Assembly: GCA_947377275.1 (NCBI GenBank)
Contig: CANCFV010000026.1
Location: 1 to 32,207 of the forward strand
Origin: Burkholderiales bacterium
GTDB lineage: Bacteria; Pseudomonadota; Gammaproteobacteria; Burkholderiales; Burkholderiaceae_C
Direction: 5' to 3'
Length of the DNA stretch: 32,207 nt
A model generated the notes under the pieces. It ran no database searches. It was not told where the DNA came from and worked only from the letters and a program-made list of their open reading frames with translations. Below are positions 1-8,027 of this stretch, piece after piece. Within the stretch, counting starts at the first letter, position 1, and the number at the start of each line of letters is the position of its first letter. The position numbers and the translations under genes are program-made.

Positions 1-1
1 C

Positions 2-262
<261 letters not shown>

Positions 263-301
263 GACGGCGCGGCTCGGGCCTGACCCGGTGTTGCCGTGCT
301 C

Positions 302-320
302 GACATAGCTGGGCTATGTC
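302..320. repeat. Small palindrome between atpD and atpC
   Basis: GACATAGC (302-309) and GCTATGTC (313-320) are perfect 8-base inverted arms around TGG. The palindrome sits in the 168-bp gap between atpD and atpC, with no U-run after it, so it is not a classical terminator. It could be an mRNA stability or processing hairpin that sets AtpC level, or one copy of a dispersed intergenic palindrome. Only one copy was noticed in this window. Confidence 0.55.
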
Positions 321-430
321 TGTGCGCGGTGCCTGGGTTACGACCCGATCGCTTGCTTATTGCACCGCCGTGTTGCGTTGAATCATGCCCGACAGGGCGG
401 TGTCCTTTGAAACTGTTTTGAAAGCTCGAT

Positions 431-847
431 ATGTCCACCATTCACGTTGACGTTGTCTCCGCCGAAGAGTCGATCTTTTCGGGCGAAGCCACGCTGGTGT
501 CCCTGCCGGGCGAGGTGGGTGAGCTTGGCATTCTGCCGCGCCACACACCCTTGATCACCCGCATCAAGCCGGGCGCCGTGCGCATCCGGCGCGCCGACAA
601 CAAAGAAGAAGAGTTCGTCTTTGTGGCCGGTGGCATTCTGGAAGTGCAGCCTGGTTGCGTGACCGTCTTGGCCGACACCGCGATCCGCGGCAAAGACCTG
701 GACGAAGCCAAGGCCTCTGAAGCCAAGCGTTTGGCCGAAGAAGCGGTGCAGAACGCCAAGGGCGAACTGGATTTGGCCAAAGCCCAAAGCGAGCTGGCCA
801 CCATGGTTGCCCAGTTGGCCGCCATTGCGCGTCTTCGCAAAAATTGA
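431..847 (+). CDS. atpC: F0F1 ATP synthase subunit epsilon
   Basis: 138 residues, the normal length for bacterial epsilon. The N-terminal half (about 1-85) matches the beta-sandwich: [15 protein letters not shown] at the start, then [19 protein letters not shown]. The C-terminal part (about 88-138) is the alpha-helical hairpin rich in Ala, Glu and Lys that can inhibit ATP hydrolysis by inserting into F1. The protein is part of the central stalk with gamma and couples F0 rotation to F1. It is the last gene of the atp operon, followed at once by a UUCG hairpin and an intrinsic terminator. The ATG at 431 fits the conserved N-terminus; the ribosome binding site is weak (GAAAG about 8 bases upstream). 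Confidence 0.97.
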   Translation: MSTIHVDVVSAEESIFSGEATLVSLPGEVGELGILPRHTPLITRIKPGAVRIRRADNKEEEFVFVAGGILEVQPGCVTVLADTAIRGKDLDEAKASEAKRLAEEAVQNAKGELDLAKAQSELATMVAQLAAIARLRKN

Positions 848-861
848 TTTGACCTCTCATG

Positions 862-877
862 CAAGGCTTCGGCCTTG
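862..877 (+). other. UUCG-tetraloop hairpin after atpC
   Basis: CAAGGC-TTCG-GCCTTG forms a perfect 6-bp stem with the very stable UUCG tetraloop, 15 bases after the atpC stop and just before the intrinsic terminator. No U-run follows directly, so it is more likely a 3'-end stabilising hairpin than a terminator by itself. Confidence 0.5.
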
Positions 878-882
878 ACTAG

Positions 883-915
883 GCCCGCAGGTGCTTGGCA
901 TTTGCGGGCTTTTTT
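883..915 (+). terminator. Intrinsic terminator of the atp operon
   Basis: GCCCGCA (883-889) pairs with TGCGGGC (903-909) around a 13-base loop and is followed by six T (910-915). It lies 35 bases after the atpC stop, as expected for the end of the atp operon. Confidence 0.85.
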
Positions 916-1089
916 CATGCCGCCGTGCAATGCGTTGCGTGCACCTGGATGGGTGTCCATTCGCAATGTGAAATGCGCTGACAATGTCAGGCGAGGGCGA
1001 CTTTGGTCAGGCCAGTGCAGCGGCTTCTGCCCCGAAGCCACTGTGGACGTACCCTTGCCTTTCATGGACACGCAAAAGGGGCGAGATCA

Positions 1090-2373
1090 ATGGGCGCATC
1101 ACCCATGCGCGCGCAGGCATGGCGCGCCGAGGAAGAGAAGCAGCAAGACGCAGGGCCGGTCTGGCCCACGCGACATGGCGTTGACCTCGTTGCCTCGCGC
1201 GCATTGACCATGCGACTGCGCAGGGCGATCGACCGGGATCCTGAGCCCGACGATGCGCAATGGGCGGCGCTTGGGCAGGCCTTGAAGGTCGGGGACCCCT
1301 TGGCAGACGACGTGGCAGATTGGCTGCTCGACGTGGGGATGGCGACCGGATGGCCCGTGGTCGACCAATTTTTGTCCGACTGTCAGATGGACGTGGCGTT
1401 GGCCCCCGCGCCCCTGGCACGGCTGTTGCACGCTGTGCGCCATGACCCCCCTTGGCTGGACACCGCTTTGCTGGCCCGTGGCGCTCGCTTCATGCAGGGC
1501 ACTGGGGGGCATGGTCTGATGGTGTTGCGCGATGCTGGCCTCATGGCCGGATACCAGGCTTCTGCGATCAACCAGACCCTGATGGCTACGGGCGCATTGC
1601 ACCGAGGCACGGGGCGACGGGTGGCCGAAACCGGCCTGTGGTGGCTCGCGATCACGGCCGACGGCGGCCTGGACGTCGCGGCACCAGGTTTTGCTGCCAC
1701 CGTGAAGGTCCGCCTCATGCACGCGCTGGTGCGCCGCCGAGTGGAGGCCACAGACGAGTGGGACGCGGCCTATCTGGGCCGCCCAATCAACCAGACCGAT
1801 TTGCAGATCACTTACCTGGCTTTCAGCGTGGTGCAGATGCTCGGCCTGCGCATGTTGGGTACGCACATCAGGCCCGCTGAATCGAAAGCGGTCATGCACC
1901 TGTGGCGTTACGCGGGGTGGCTGATGGGCGTGCACGAACGCTTTTTGTGCGAGGACGAGATGCAAGGTCGCGTGGCCTTGTTCCAGAATCTGTTGGCGCA
2001 GGCACCACCCGATCACAGCAGCCAGGCCCTGGCACAGGCCTTGATGGCCGAGCCGTTCGAGCGCCATGGTGAGTCCGTCGGCCACTGGCGAAGGACGCTG
2101 GAGCGCGCTTGCCACCTCAGCGTGGCCCGTTGGTTTGTCGGCGCGGAGGGGCTGCGAGAGCTTGGCTTGCCTCAGGCTTGGCCTTGGTACCCATTGCTGG
2201 TGATGTTGCCCATGCGGGTGTGGACAGGCGTGGTGGCCAGGGTCCCAGGTTTGCGCGCTTGGGCCAGGCGGCGCGCGCGTGCCCGGCAGGAGTCCCATGT
2301 GCGTCGATTGGCTGCGGCGCACGTGTCGGGGCATGGTGCGCCAACTGCGCCGGGCGGGTGCCCTAGACTCTAG
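1090..2373 (+). CDS. MpaB/Lcp-family (DUF2236) oxygenase-like protein
   Basis: About 427 residues from the ATG at 1090; ATG 1105 and a TTG at 1003 are alternatives. GGGGCGAG just upstream favours 1090. The central region has family features: ARGARFMQGTGGHG near the start of the domain, GYQASAINQTLMATG, RRVAETG, then VRLMHALVRRRV, whose His (about residue 211) fits the conserved heme-region His. After it come GRPINQTDLQ, LGLRMLG and WRYAGWLMGV. Members of this family include the rubber oxygenase Lcp and the fungal oxygenase MpaB, b-type heme proteins. The substrate here is unknown. There is no clear signal peptide, and the C-terminus is Arg-rich. The gene stands alone between atpC and ilvA. 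Family assignment is fairly sure; heme binding and function are inferred. Confidence 0.75.
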   Translation: MGASPMRAQAWRAEEEKQQDAGPVWPTRHGVDLVASRALTMRLRRAIDRDPEPDDAQWAALGQALKVGDPLADDVADWLLDVGMATGWPVVDQFLSDCQMDVALAPAPLARLLHAVRHDPPWLDTALLARGARFMQGTGGHGLMVLRDAGLMAGYQASAINQTLMATGALHRGTGRRVAETGLWWLAITADGGLDVAAPGFAATVKVRLMHALVRRRVEATDEWDAAYLGRPINQTDLQITYLAFSVVQMLGLRMLGTHIRPAESKAVMHLWRYAGWLMGVHERFLCEDEMQGRVALFQNLLAQAPPDHSSQALAQALMAEPFERHGESVGHWRRTLERACHLSVARWFVGAEGLRELGLPQAWPWYPLLVMLPMRVWTGVVARVPGLRAWARRRARARQESHVRRLAAAHVSGHGAPTAPGGCPRL

Positions 2374-2394
2374 GGTTTGTGGCCCCCGTGGGCC
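2361..2394. other. Two palindromes between the MpaB-like gene and ilvA
   Basis: CCCTAGA-C-TCTAGGG (2361-2375) is a perfect 15-bp palindrome that contains the TAG stop of the upstream gene. It is followed by GGCCC-CCGT-GGGCC (2381-2394). No U-run follows either. They may act as operator and/or weak terminator in the 48-bp gap before ilvA. Confidence 0.35.
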
Positions 2395-2421
2395 TTGTCC
2401 TGATCCCGGAGCTTGATCCCC

Positions 2422-4050
2422 ATGTCCACCGCGCGCGATGCCGCCAGCCAAGGCAAAGCCTTGGCCCCAGCCAAGAAAGCCACGCGCACACCTTCGCGTG
2501 TTGCTGCCCCTCGCAAAGCCAAGCCCTTGGGCATACAGGATTACCTGCAAAAGATCCTGACCAGCCGCGTCTATGACGTGGCCATTGAAACACCCTTGGA
2601 CGAGGCGAAGGCCTTGTCGCGCAGGCTCGGGCACACCGTCTACCTCAAGCGCGAAGACAAGCAGCCCGTGTTCAGCTTCAAGCTGCGCGGCGCCTACAAC
2701 AAGATGGCGCAATTGAGCAAAGCCCAGCTGGCCAAAGGCGTGATCTGCGCTTCGGCGGGCAACCATGCGCAGGGTGTCGCCATGGGCGCGCGGCGATTGG
2801 GTTGCCAGGCCACCATCGTGATGCCCACGACCACGCCGCAGGTCAAGATCGATGCGGTGCGCCATTTCGGCGGCAGCAACGTGCAGATCGAATTGGTGGG
2901 CGAGAGCTACTCAGACGCCGCCTTGCACGCCAAGGCCTTGGAGCAGAAAAAGGGCATGACTTTCGTCCACCCTTTCGACGACCCCGATGTGATCGCCGGG
3001 CAGGGCACCGTGGCCATGGAGATCCTGCGTCAGCACGCTGGCCCGATTGATGCCGTGTTCGTGGCCATTGGTGGTGGCGGCTTGATCAGCGGCGTGGCAG
3101 CCTACATCAAGGCGGTGCGCCCCGAGATCAAAGTGATTGGGGTGCAGATGAGCGACTCCGATGCCATGGCCAAGTCGGTCAAGGCAGGCAAGCGCGTCAC
3201 GCTGGCCGATGTGGGGCTGTTCTCTGACGGCACCGCCGTCAAGCTGGTGGGTGAAGAGACCATGCGCCTGACCCGCGAGCTGGTCGATGAGTTCGTCATT
3301 GTCAACACCGATGCCGTGTGCGCTGCCATCAAGGACATCTACCAGGACACGCGCTCGATCGTCGAGCCCGCTGGCGCGCTGGGCGTGGCAGCTGTCAAGC
3401 AATACGCGCAGCGCCATGGCGGTCAAGGCAAGACCTACGTGGCCATCAACTGTGGCGCCAACATGAACTTCGACCGCTTGCGCTTTGTCGCCGAGCGCGC
3501 CGAGGTGGGGGAAGAGCGCGAGGCCTTGATGGCCGTGACCATTCCCGAAGAGCGCGGCTCGTTCAAGCGCTTTTGCGAGACCATTGGCCCGCGCAGCGTC
3601 ACCGAGTTCAACTACCGCATCTCGCACGAGGGCCAAGCCCATGTGTTTGTGGGCTTGAGCACCAGCCAGAAGGGCGAGTCGAAGAAGATCACCAAGCTGT
3701 TCGAGACCCAAGGCTTTGACACCGTGGACCTGACCCACGACGAACTCGCCAAGACGCACATCCGGCACATGGTGGGCGGGCGCTCGTCGCTGGCCGAGGG
3801 CGAGCGGCTTTACAGCTTCATCTTCCCTGAGCGCCCCGGTGCGTTGATGACCTTCTTGAGCACCTTGCCTCCCGGGTGGAACATCAGCTTGTTCCACTAC
3901 CGCAACCAAGGCGCTGACTATGGCCGCATCCTGGTGGGGCTGCAGGTGCCCAAGGCCGAGGTCAAGTCCATCAAGCCCTTCTTGAGTGGCCAGGGCTATG
4001 CCTATGTCGACGAGACGAACAACCCGGTGTACCGGCTGTTCTTGCGTTGA
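2422..4050 (+). CDS. ilvA: Threonine ammonia-lyase, biosynthetic (threonine dehydratase)
   Basis: 542 residues. It converts L-threonine to 2-oxobutanoate and ammonia, the first committed step of isoleucine synthesis, with PLP as cofactor in the cytoplasm. The PLP lysine lies in SFKLRGAYN (Lys about 87). SAGNHAQG and the glycine loop GGGGLISG for the PLP phosphate follow. The C-terminal third has two ACT-like regulatory domains (about 367-440 and 462-542), the arrangement of isoleucine-inhibited biosynthetic IlvA. A basic Ala/Lys/Pro-rich N-terminal extension of about 35 residues precedes the catalytic domain. ATG 2422 is chosen because GGAG sits 10 bases upstream. The stop is 7 bp from the end of the convergent gspC. 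Confidence 0.96.
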   Translation: MSTARDAASQGKALAPAKKATRTPSRVAAPRKAKPLGIQDYLQKILTSRVYDVAIETPLDEAKALSRRLGHTVYLKREDKQPVFSFKLRGAYNKMAQLSKAQLAKGVICASAGNHAQGVAMGARRLGCQATIVMPTTTPQVKIDAVRHFGGSNVQIELVGESYSDAALHAKALEQKKGMTFVHPFDDPDVIAGQGTVAMEILRQHAGPIDAVFVAIGGGGLISGVAAYIKAVRPEIKVIGVQMSDSDAMAKSVKAGKRVTLADVGLFSDGTAVKLVGEETMRLTRELVDEFVIVNTDAVCAAIKDIYQDTRSIVEPAGALGVAAVKQYAQRHGGQGKTYVAINCGANMNFDRLRFVAERAEVGEEREALMAVTIPEERGSFKRFCETIGPRSVTEFNYRISHEGQAHVFVGLSTSQKGESKKITKLFETQGFDTVDLTHDELAKTHIRHMVGGRSSLAEGERLYSFIFPERPGALMTFLSTLPPGWNISLFHYRNQGADYGRILVGLQVPKAEVKSIKPFLSGQGYAYVDETNNPVYRLFLR

Positions 4051-4057
4051 GCCTGGA

Positions 4058-4624
4058 TCAGATGCCAGTGCGCCGCGCTGGCATCCCCTGGGTTGACGGC
4101 GGCATGCCGCCAGACACTTGAGCGGGGACCATGCCCGCGGTGGTGCTCACGCCAGTGGGCGGGGGCAAGGCGCCGGTCGCCGGTGGCGGCAACAGGGGCA
4201 AGTCGAGCGTGACGGCGGCAGGTCCGCCTTGCGGGCCGATCTCGGCGCTGCGTTGGGTCAGGCCGGTGAGGACCAGTTCGCCCTCGACCACGCCGCCCAT
4301 GCGCACGGCGCGGGGCGGCTTGCCGTCAACCGACAGCAGGGCAACGCCGCCCGAATCACCCGCCCGCGGTGCGACCACACCGAGCAGCTTGAGGCGTGAC
4401 GCCAAAGCCGAGGCCGTCGAAGGATCGGCCTGAGCCGCGCCAGAAGCTGCTTTGCTTGGGCCTGCCAACAGCCGGCGCAGGTCGCCCTGCGCGCCACCTG
4501 ACAAGGAGACTGGCGTGGCGTTGGATGGCACACCGGTTGGGCGCGCCATCCAGCGAAGCCCCCAGTACGCCAAGCTCGCCGCGACGGCGGCCCAAATGAT
4601 GAGGGCGAAGATGCGTGATGCCAT
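4058..4624 (-). CDS. gspC: Type II secretion system protein GspC (short form, no PDZ)
   Basis: 188 residues from the ATG at 4624; GGGGCG lies shortly upstream. One transmembrane helix near the N-terminus (about 5-22) is followed by a periplasmic region with LKLLGVVAPRAG and VRMGGVVEGELVL. This is the homology-region domain that binds the N0 domain of the secretin GspD. A proline-rich tail ends the protein. The usual PDZ or coiled-coil domain is absent, so the protein is shorter than the classical enterobacterial GspC. It acts in the inner-membrane platform and links it to the outer-membrane secretin. It is divergent from gspG, with which it shares a 178-bp promoter region. Assignment rests on topology, HR-like sequence and context. 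Confidence 0.85.
   Translation of the reverse strand: MASRIFALIIWAAVAASLAYWGLRWMARPTGVPSNATPVSLSGGAQGDLRRLLAGPSKAASGAAQADPSTASALASRLKLLGVVAPRAGDSGGVALLSVDGKPPRAVRMGGVVEGELVLTGLTQRSAEIGPQGGPAAVTLDLPLLPPPATGALPPPTGVSTTAGMVPAQVSGGMPPSTQGMPARRTGI
4061..4085. other. Inverted repeat at the ilvA/gspC convergent junction
   Basis: GATGCCAG (4061-4068) and CTGGCATC (4078-4085) are perfect 8-base arms around a 9-base loop, 10 bases after the ilvA stop and inside the last codons of gspC. No T-run follows on either strand. It is a candidate bidirectional stop for transcription or a 3'-end protecting hairpin. Confidence 0.35.
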
Positions 4625-4802
4625 GATCGCCCCATTATGATGGCTGTTGCTCAGCGCACGCACTCGGAACTGACCCTGGAACCTCGGGTTGATCCCGCAT
4701 AGAACGCGCTGCGGTGTCGTGCATGCTTGCGCCCTCGGAACCAATGGCTGTGCAGCAGGTCATTCACCCATGGTTCTTTGACTGTATGTTTCGGAAATGG
4801 AC
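4625..4802. promoter_or_regulatory. Divergent gspC-gspG control region
   Basis: This 178-bp non-coding stretch must hold the promoters for gspC (minus) and the long gspG-F operon (plus). An exact direct repeat CTCGGAAC occurs at 4663-4670 and 4734-4741, 71 bp apart, and GTGCATG occurs at 4719-4725. I could not place a convincing -35/-10 pair. Confidence 0.4.
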
Positions 4803-5252
4803 ATGAAGATGTTTGCGCGAACCCCCCACCGGGCCGTTGCCGCCTTGCAACGTGGTTTCACCCTGATCGAGTTGATGGTGGTGTTGGTGATCATTGGTCT
4901 GCTGGCTGCCCTGATCGTCCCCAACGTGCTGGACCGTGCCGACGATGCGCGTGTGACGGCGGCTCGCACCGACGTGAGTAACCTGATGCAAGCGCTCAAG
5001 CTGTACAAGCTTGACAACCAGCGCTTCCCGACCGCCGAGCAAGGTTTGCAGGCTTTGGTGGCCAAGCCCACGGCGTCGCCCGTTCCTGGGAATTGGAAAC
5101 CGTACCTGGAAAAGTTGCCCAATGACCCTTGGGGTCGCTCATACCAATACGTCAACCCCGGCGTGAAGGGCGCGGTCGATGTCTTCAGCTTTGGTGCAGA
5201 TGGCCAAGCCGGTGGTGAAGGCCGGGATGCCGACGTCGGTTCCTGGCAGTAA
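4803..5252 (+). CDS. gspG: Type II secretion major pseudopilin GspG
   Basis: 149 residues. The type IV prepilin signature RG-FTLIELMVVLVIIG lies near the N-terminus, with cleavage and N-methylation expected at G|F by a prepilin peptidase not encoded here. The rest fits GspG: VTAARTDVSNLMQALKLYKLDN, then RFPTAEQGLQALV, the WGRSYQY region and a C-terminal FSFGADGQAGGEG loop with acidic residues that binds calcium in characterised GspG. It forms the periplasmic pseudopilus that pushes substrates through GspD. ATG 4803 is preferred over ATG 4797 because GGAA (4793-4796) leaves proper spacing only for 4803. First gene of the plus-strand gsp operon; its 3' end overlaps gspH. Confidence 0.96.
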   Translation: MKMFARTPHRAVAALQRGFTLIELMVVLVIIGLLAALIVPNVLDRADDARVTAARTDVSNLMQALKLYKLDNQRFPTAEQGLQALVAKPTASPVPGNWKPYLEKLPNDPWGRSYQYVNPGVKGAVDVFSFGADGQAGGEGRDADVGSWQ

Positions 5253-5739
5253 GTCGCGCCTCGCGCGGGGCTTCACCCTGCTGGAATTGATGGTGGTGGT
5301 TGCCATGATCGCCATCACCACGGCCGTGGTCTCGTTCGCCATTCCTGACACCTCCACCACACGGCTGGAGAGGGAAGCCGCGCGTCTGATTGCGTTGCTG
5401 GAGTCTGCGCGCACGCAGGCGCGATCGGGCGCCATGACCGTGCTGTGGGTGCCGCAGCCCAACGGCCAGGATGCCGACTACCAGTTCCTGGGTTTGCCCG
5501 CAGCGCTGATGCCCCCTTTGAAATGGATGGAGCGCGACACCCAAGCCGAAGTGGTGGGTGGTCGAAGCATTGTGTTGGGCCCTGAGCCTGTGATCGGCGC
5601 GCAAAGCGTGATCCTGCGGGTCGAAGACAAGCAAATCATCGTGGGCACCGATGGGCTGAGTCCATTTGACGTGTTGACCGGCGGTGCCTCGGGTGACGCG
5701 GTGGGCGACCTGCCCCAAGGAGCCCCTCGTGCGCCCTGA
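5227..5739 (+). CDS. gspH: Type II secretion minor pseudopilin GspH
   Basis: About 170 residues from ATG 5227, preceded by GAAGG; ATG 5179 is also possible. The prepilin motif is RG-FTLLELMVVVAMIAI with Glu at +5. Downstream residues such as TTRLEREAARLIALLESARTQARSGAMTV are typical of GspH/FimT-like pseudopilins. It is a minor component of the pseudopilus. It overlaps gspG by 26 bp and gspI by 11 bp, which points to translational coupling within the operon. Confidence 0.9.
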   Translation: MPTSVPGSKSRLARGFTLLELMVVVAMIAITTAVVSFAIPDTSTTRLEREAARLIALLESARTQARSGAMTVLWVPQPNGQDADYQFLGLPAALMPPLKWMERDTQAEVVGGRSIVLGPEPVIGAQSVILRVEDKQIIVGTDGLSPFDVLTGGASGDAVGDLPQGAPRAP

Positions 5740-6121
5740 TCCTTGCGCCCTGGCTTCGGCACGCGCAGGCGAGCGCGGCATGACCCTGATCGAGGTCTTG
5801 GTGGCCTTGGCCATCGTGGCCATCACGCTGGCCTCAGGCATCAAAGCGGCGGGTGGCTTGACGGTCAATGCCCAGCGCATGAGCGACCTGACCGCGGCGC
5901 AGTGGTGTGCGGAAAATCAGCTCACCGCACTGCGTTTGGGCAAGATATTTCCGCCCGTGGGCGACAGCGATTTCACTTGTCAGCAGATGGGGCGTGAGTT
6001 GCCCGGTCACATGGTGATCCGCCCGACCCCCAATCAAAACTTCCGTCGTGTGGACGCCCAAGTCATGGACGAGGCGCAGCAACCGATTGTCAAGATCTCG
6101 ACCGTCTTGCCACGCTTCTGA
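5729..6121 (+). CDS. gspI: Type II secretion minor pseudopilin GspI
   Basis: 130 residues. The start is read as GTG 5729 because AAGGAG (5717-5722) lies 6 bases upstream and the resulting leader leads into RG-MTLIEVLVALAIV. Met at +1 and Glu at +5 are the GspI prepilin signature. GspI forms the pseudopilus tip complex with GspJ and GspK. The body has the expected AQWCAENQL segment. It overlaps the end of gspH by 11 bp; the gspJ ATG follows its stop by one base. A longer reading from ATG 5684 would push back into gspH and lacks a ribosome binding site. Confidence 0.92.
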   Translation: MRPDPCALASARAGERGMTLIEVLVALAIVAITLASGIKAAGGLTVNAQRMSDLTAAQWCAENQLTALRLGKIFPPVGDSDFTCQQMGRELPGHMVIRPTPNQNFRRVDAQVMDEAQQPIVKISTVLPRF

Positions 6122-6122
6122 C

Positions 6123-6863
6123 ATGGTTGCAGCACGCCTTTCCGCTCCCCCACTGGTCGCTTCATGTCGCCATGGGCGCAGCATGGGCTTCACGCTCATT
6201 GAGGTCCTGGTGTCCTTGTTGATTCTGTCGGTGCTCGCCGCCACGGCCTGGAAAGGGGTCGATGCCATGAGTTCTGCCCGCCAGGTGGCGGACGGCAATC
6301 TGAAGCAGACGCTGCGTTTGCAGTCCGTGATGGCGCAGCTGGAAGCCGACCTGGCGCAGGTGATGGACACGATGGTGGTTGCCGGCATGCAGTTTGACGG
6401 GGCGAACCTGCGCATGACGCGGCGCAGCGGTGCCGGTGTGCAGGTGGTGGTGTGGTCGCTGAGGCAAGGCCGCTGGCAGCGATGGGCGAGCCCCGTCACC
6501 TCGAAGGTGGGGGAGCTGCAGGATTTTTGGGCCCGCTCCATGCAGTTGCAGGGCAAAGAAGCTGGCACGCTGACGGCCCTCCAAGGCGTCGAGCAGTGGC
6601 AGGTTTACTGTTTCCGCAGCGGGGCCATGAGCAATTGCCAGTCGACAGGCAACCTGGCGCAGGCCAATGCGGCTCAGGCGAAGCAGGCGGCCGCTGCGGC
6701 CACCACCACAGCGGCCGCCGCCGCGGCTGCCGCTGCGGCGAATTTGTCGAGAGAGCAGTTGCCCAGCGCCATTCGCTGCCGCTTGATCCTGGGTGAGGGC
6801 AGTGGCGTCTCTGGCATGGTCACCCGTGATCTGCTGCTGGCCCCCCAGCCCAACCAGAACTGA
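6123..6863 (+). CDS. gspJ: Type II secretion minor pseudopilin GspJ with poly-Ala insertion
   Basis: 246 residues. The prepilin motif MG-FTLIEVLVSLLILSVLA has Glu at +5. After it, AATAWKGVDAM and QLEADLAQV fit GspJ, the tip-complex partner of GspI and GspK. The odd feature is a low-complexity stretch at about residues 189-206 (five Ala, three Thr, ten Ala; 6687-6740), followed by a return to family-like sequence (LPSAIRCRLIL). It starts one base after the gspI stop (TGACATG), and its own stop is followed 8 bases later by the gspK start. Confidence 0.92.
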   Translation: MVAARLSAPPLVASCRHGRSMGFTLIEVLVSLLILSVLAATAWKGVDAMSSARQVADGNLKQTLRLQSVMAQLEADLAQVMDTMVVAGMQFDGANLRMTRRSGAGVQVVVWSLRQGRWQRWASPVTSKVGELQDFWARSMQLQGKEAGTLTALQGVEQWQVYCFRSGAMSNCQSTGNLAQANAAQAKQAAAAATTTAAAAAAAAAANLSREQLPSAIRCRLILGEGSGVSGMVTRDLLLAPQPNQN

Positions 6864-6871
6864 GGCCCGGC

Positions 6872-7903
6872 ATGACACCCAAAGGCAAGTGGCGATCACA
6901 AGGGGCGATTTCACGGCCACGTCAACATGGCGCGGCCTTGCTGATGGCCATGGTCATCGTGACGCTCGTGGCCACCCTGGCCTCGTCGATGGTCTGGCAG
7001 CAATGGCGCGCCGTGCAGATCGAAGGGGCTGAGCGGGTGCGCTCTCAGGCCAGTTGGGTGTTGATCGGTGCCCTCGACTGGGCTCGCTTGATTTTGCGCG
7101 AGGACCAGCGCAATGGAGGAGCCGATCATCTGGGTGAGCCCTGGGCCATTCCCTTGGCCGAGGCGCGCTTGTCGACGTTCCTGGCCTCCGATGCGAACAA
7201 CAACACCGAGTCGGACGACTCGCCCGAGGCGTTCTTGTCTGGCAAGGTCGAAGACGCCACGGCCAAGTACAACTTGCGCAATGTGCTGGGGCCGGACGGC
7301 GAGTTGATTCCGGATGAGGTGGCGGTGCTCAAGCGCATCTGTGAGCTGGCGAGCCAGTCTCCAGCCTTGGGCGATGGCATTGCCCAAGCGCTTCGCAAAG
7401 CCGCTTTGGCGGTGCAGGTCGGCGATGCGAGCGCCTTGGAGCGTTTGGGTGGCGAACCCGCTCGCTTGCAGGCGCCGCTCTTGCCCCAAACGATCGACCA
7501 GTTGACCTGGTTGGGCTTGGATGCGGGTACGGTCGAGCGGCTTCGCCCGTTCCTGACCTTGTTGCCTGAGCAGTCCAGGGTCAACGTCAACACCGCCTCC
7601 AAGGAGGTGATTGCCGCGGCCGAGGGCCTGGACCTGGCGCGTGCCGGACGCCTGGTGCAGGCCCGTCAGCGCAATCCGTTCAAGTCGGTGGACGAGTTGC
7701 GGGATGTGTTGGGCACACCCAACTGGACGCCGGTGCGCTTGAGTGTGCAATCCGATTTCTTCGAGGTGCGAGGCCGTTTGCGTTTCGAAGACAACGTGAT
7801 CGAGCAGCGGCACCTTGTCCAGCGCACGGGCGGGGATGTGGTGGTGCGCAACCAGTCTCGCTTTTCTGGTTTGGACCGGGGCGTGGCAGCCACTACCCCA
7901 TGA
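6872..7903 (+). CDS. gspK: Type II secretion minor pseudopilin GspK
   Basis: 343 residues, the large minor pseudopilin. The N-terminal helix begins HG-AALLMAMVIVTLVATLA and lacks Glu at +5, which is normal for GspK, the tip subunit. SWVLIGALDWARLIL and KYNLRNVLGPDGE follow, as in the family. Near the C-terminus VNVNTASKEVIAAA and NPFKSVDELRDVLG match the helix-hairpin-helix (SAM-like) region. ATG 6872 has GAGG upstream at the end of gspJ. It caps the pseudopilus with GspI and GspJ. A 124-bp gap then separates it from gspL, the largest gap inside the operon; it contains TACAAT at 7968-7973 but no well-spaced -35. Confidence 0.94.
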   Translation: MTPKGKWRSQGAISRPRQHGAALLMAMVIVTLVATLASSMVWQQWRAVQIEGAERVRSQASWVLIGALDWARLILREDQRNGGADHLGEPWAIPLAEARLSTFLASDANNNTESDDSPEAFLSGKVEDATAKYNLRNVLGPDGELIPDEVAVLKRICELASQSPALGDGIAQALRKAALAVQVGDASALERLGGEPARLQAPLLPQTIDQLTWLGLDAGTVERLRPFLTLLPEQSRVNVNTASKEVIAAAEGLDLARAGRLVQARQRNPFKSVDELRDVLGTPNWTPVRLSVQSDFFEVRGRLRFEDNVIEQRHLVQRTGGDVVVRNQSRFSGLDRGVAATTP

Positions 7904-8027
7904 ATCGGGCGTTTGCGCTCTGTGCAAACAGGTATCTATCCTTAAACGGGTGCTATTTCGGCGCTCCTACAATGCGGTGGCATCTATGCTGGGTGCTGCA
8001 ACACACTGACCATTTGACCGTCCGGGC

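Noticed and set aside
1099-2865. Long open frame on the minus strand opposite the MpaB-like gene and ilvA
   Set aside because: It spans two well-supported plus-strand genes and its translation has no family resemblance; high GC leaves antisense frames open.
7942-7973. Sigma-70 promoter between gspK and gspL (TTAAAC ... TACAAT)
   Set aside because: The -10-like hexamer is good, but the spacing to TTAAAC is 20 bases and no other -35 fits.
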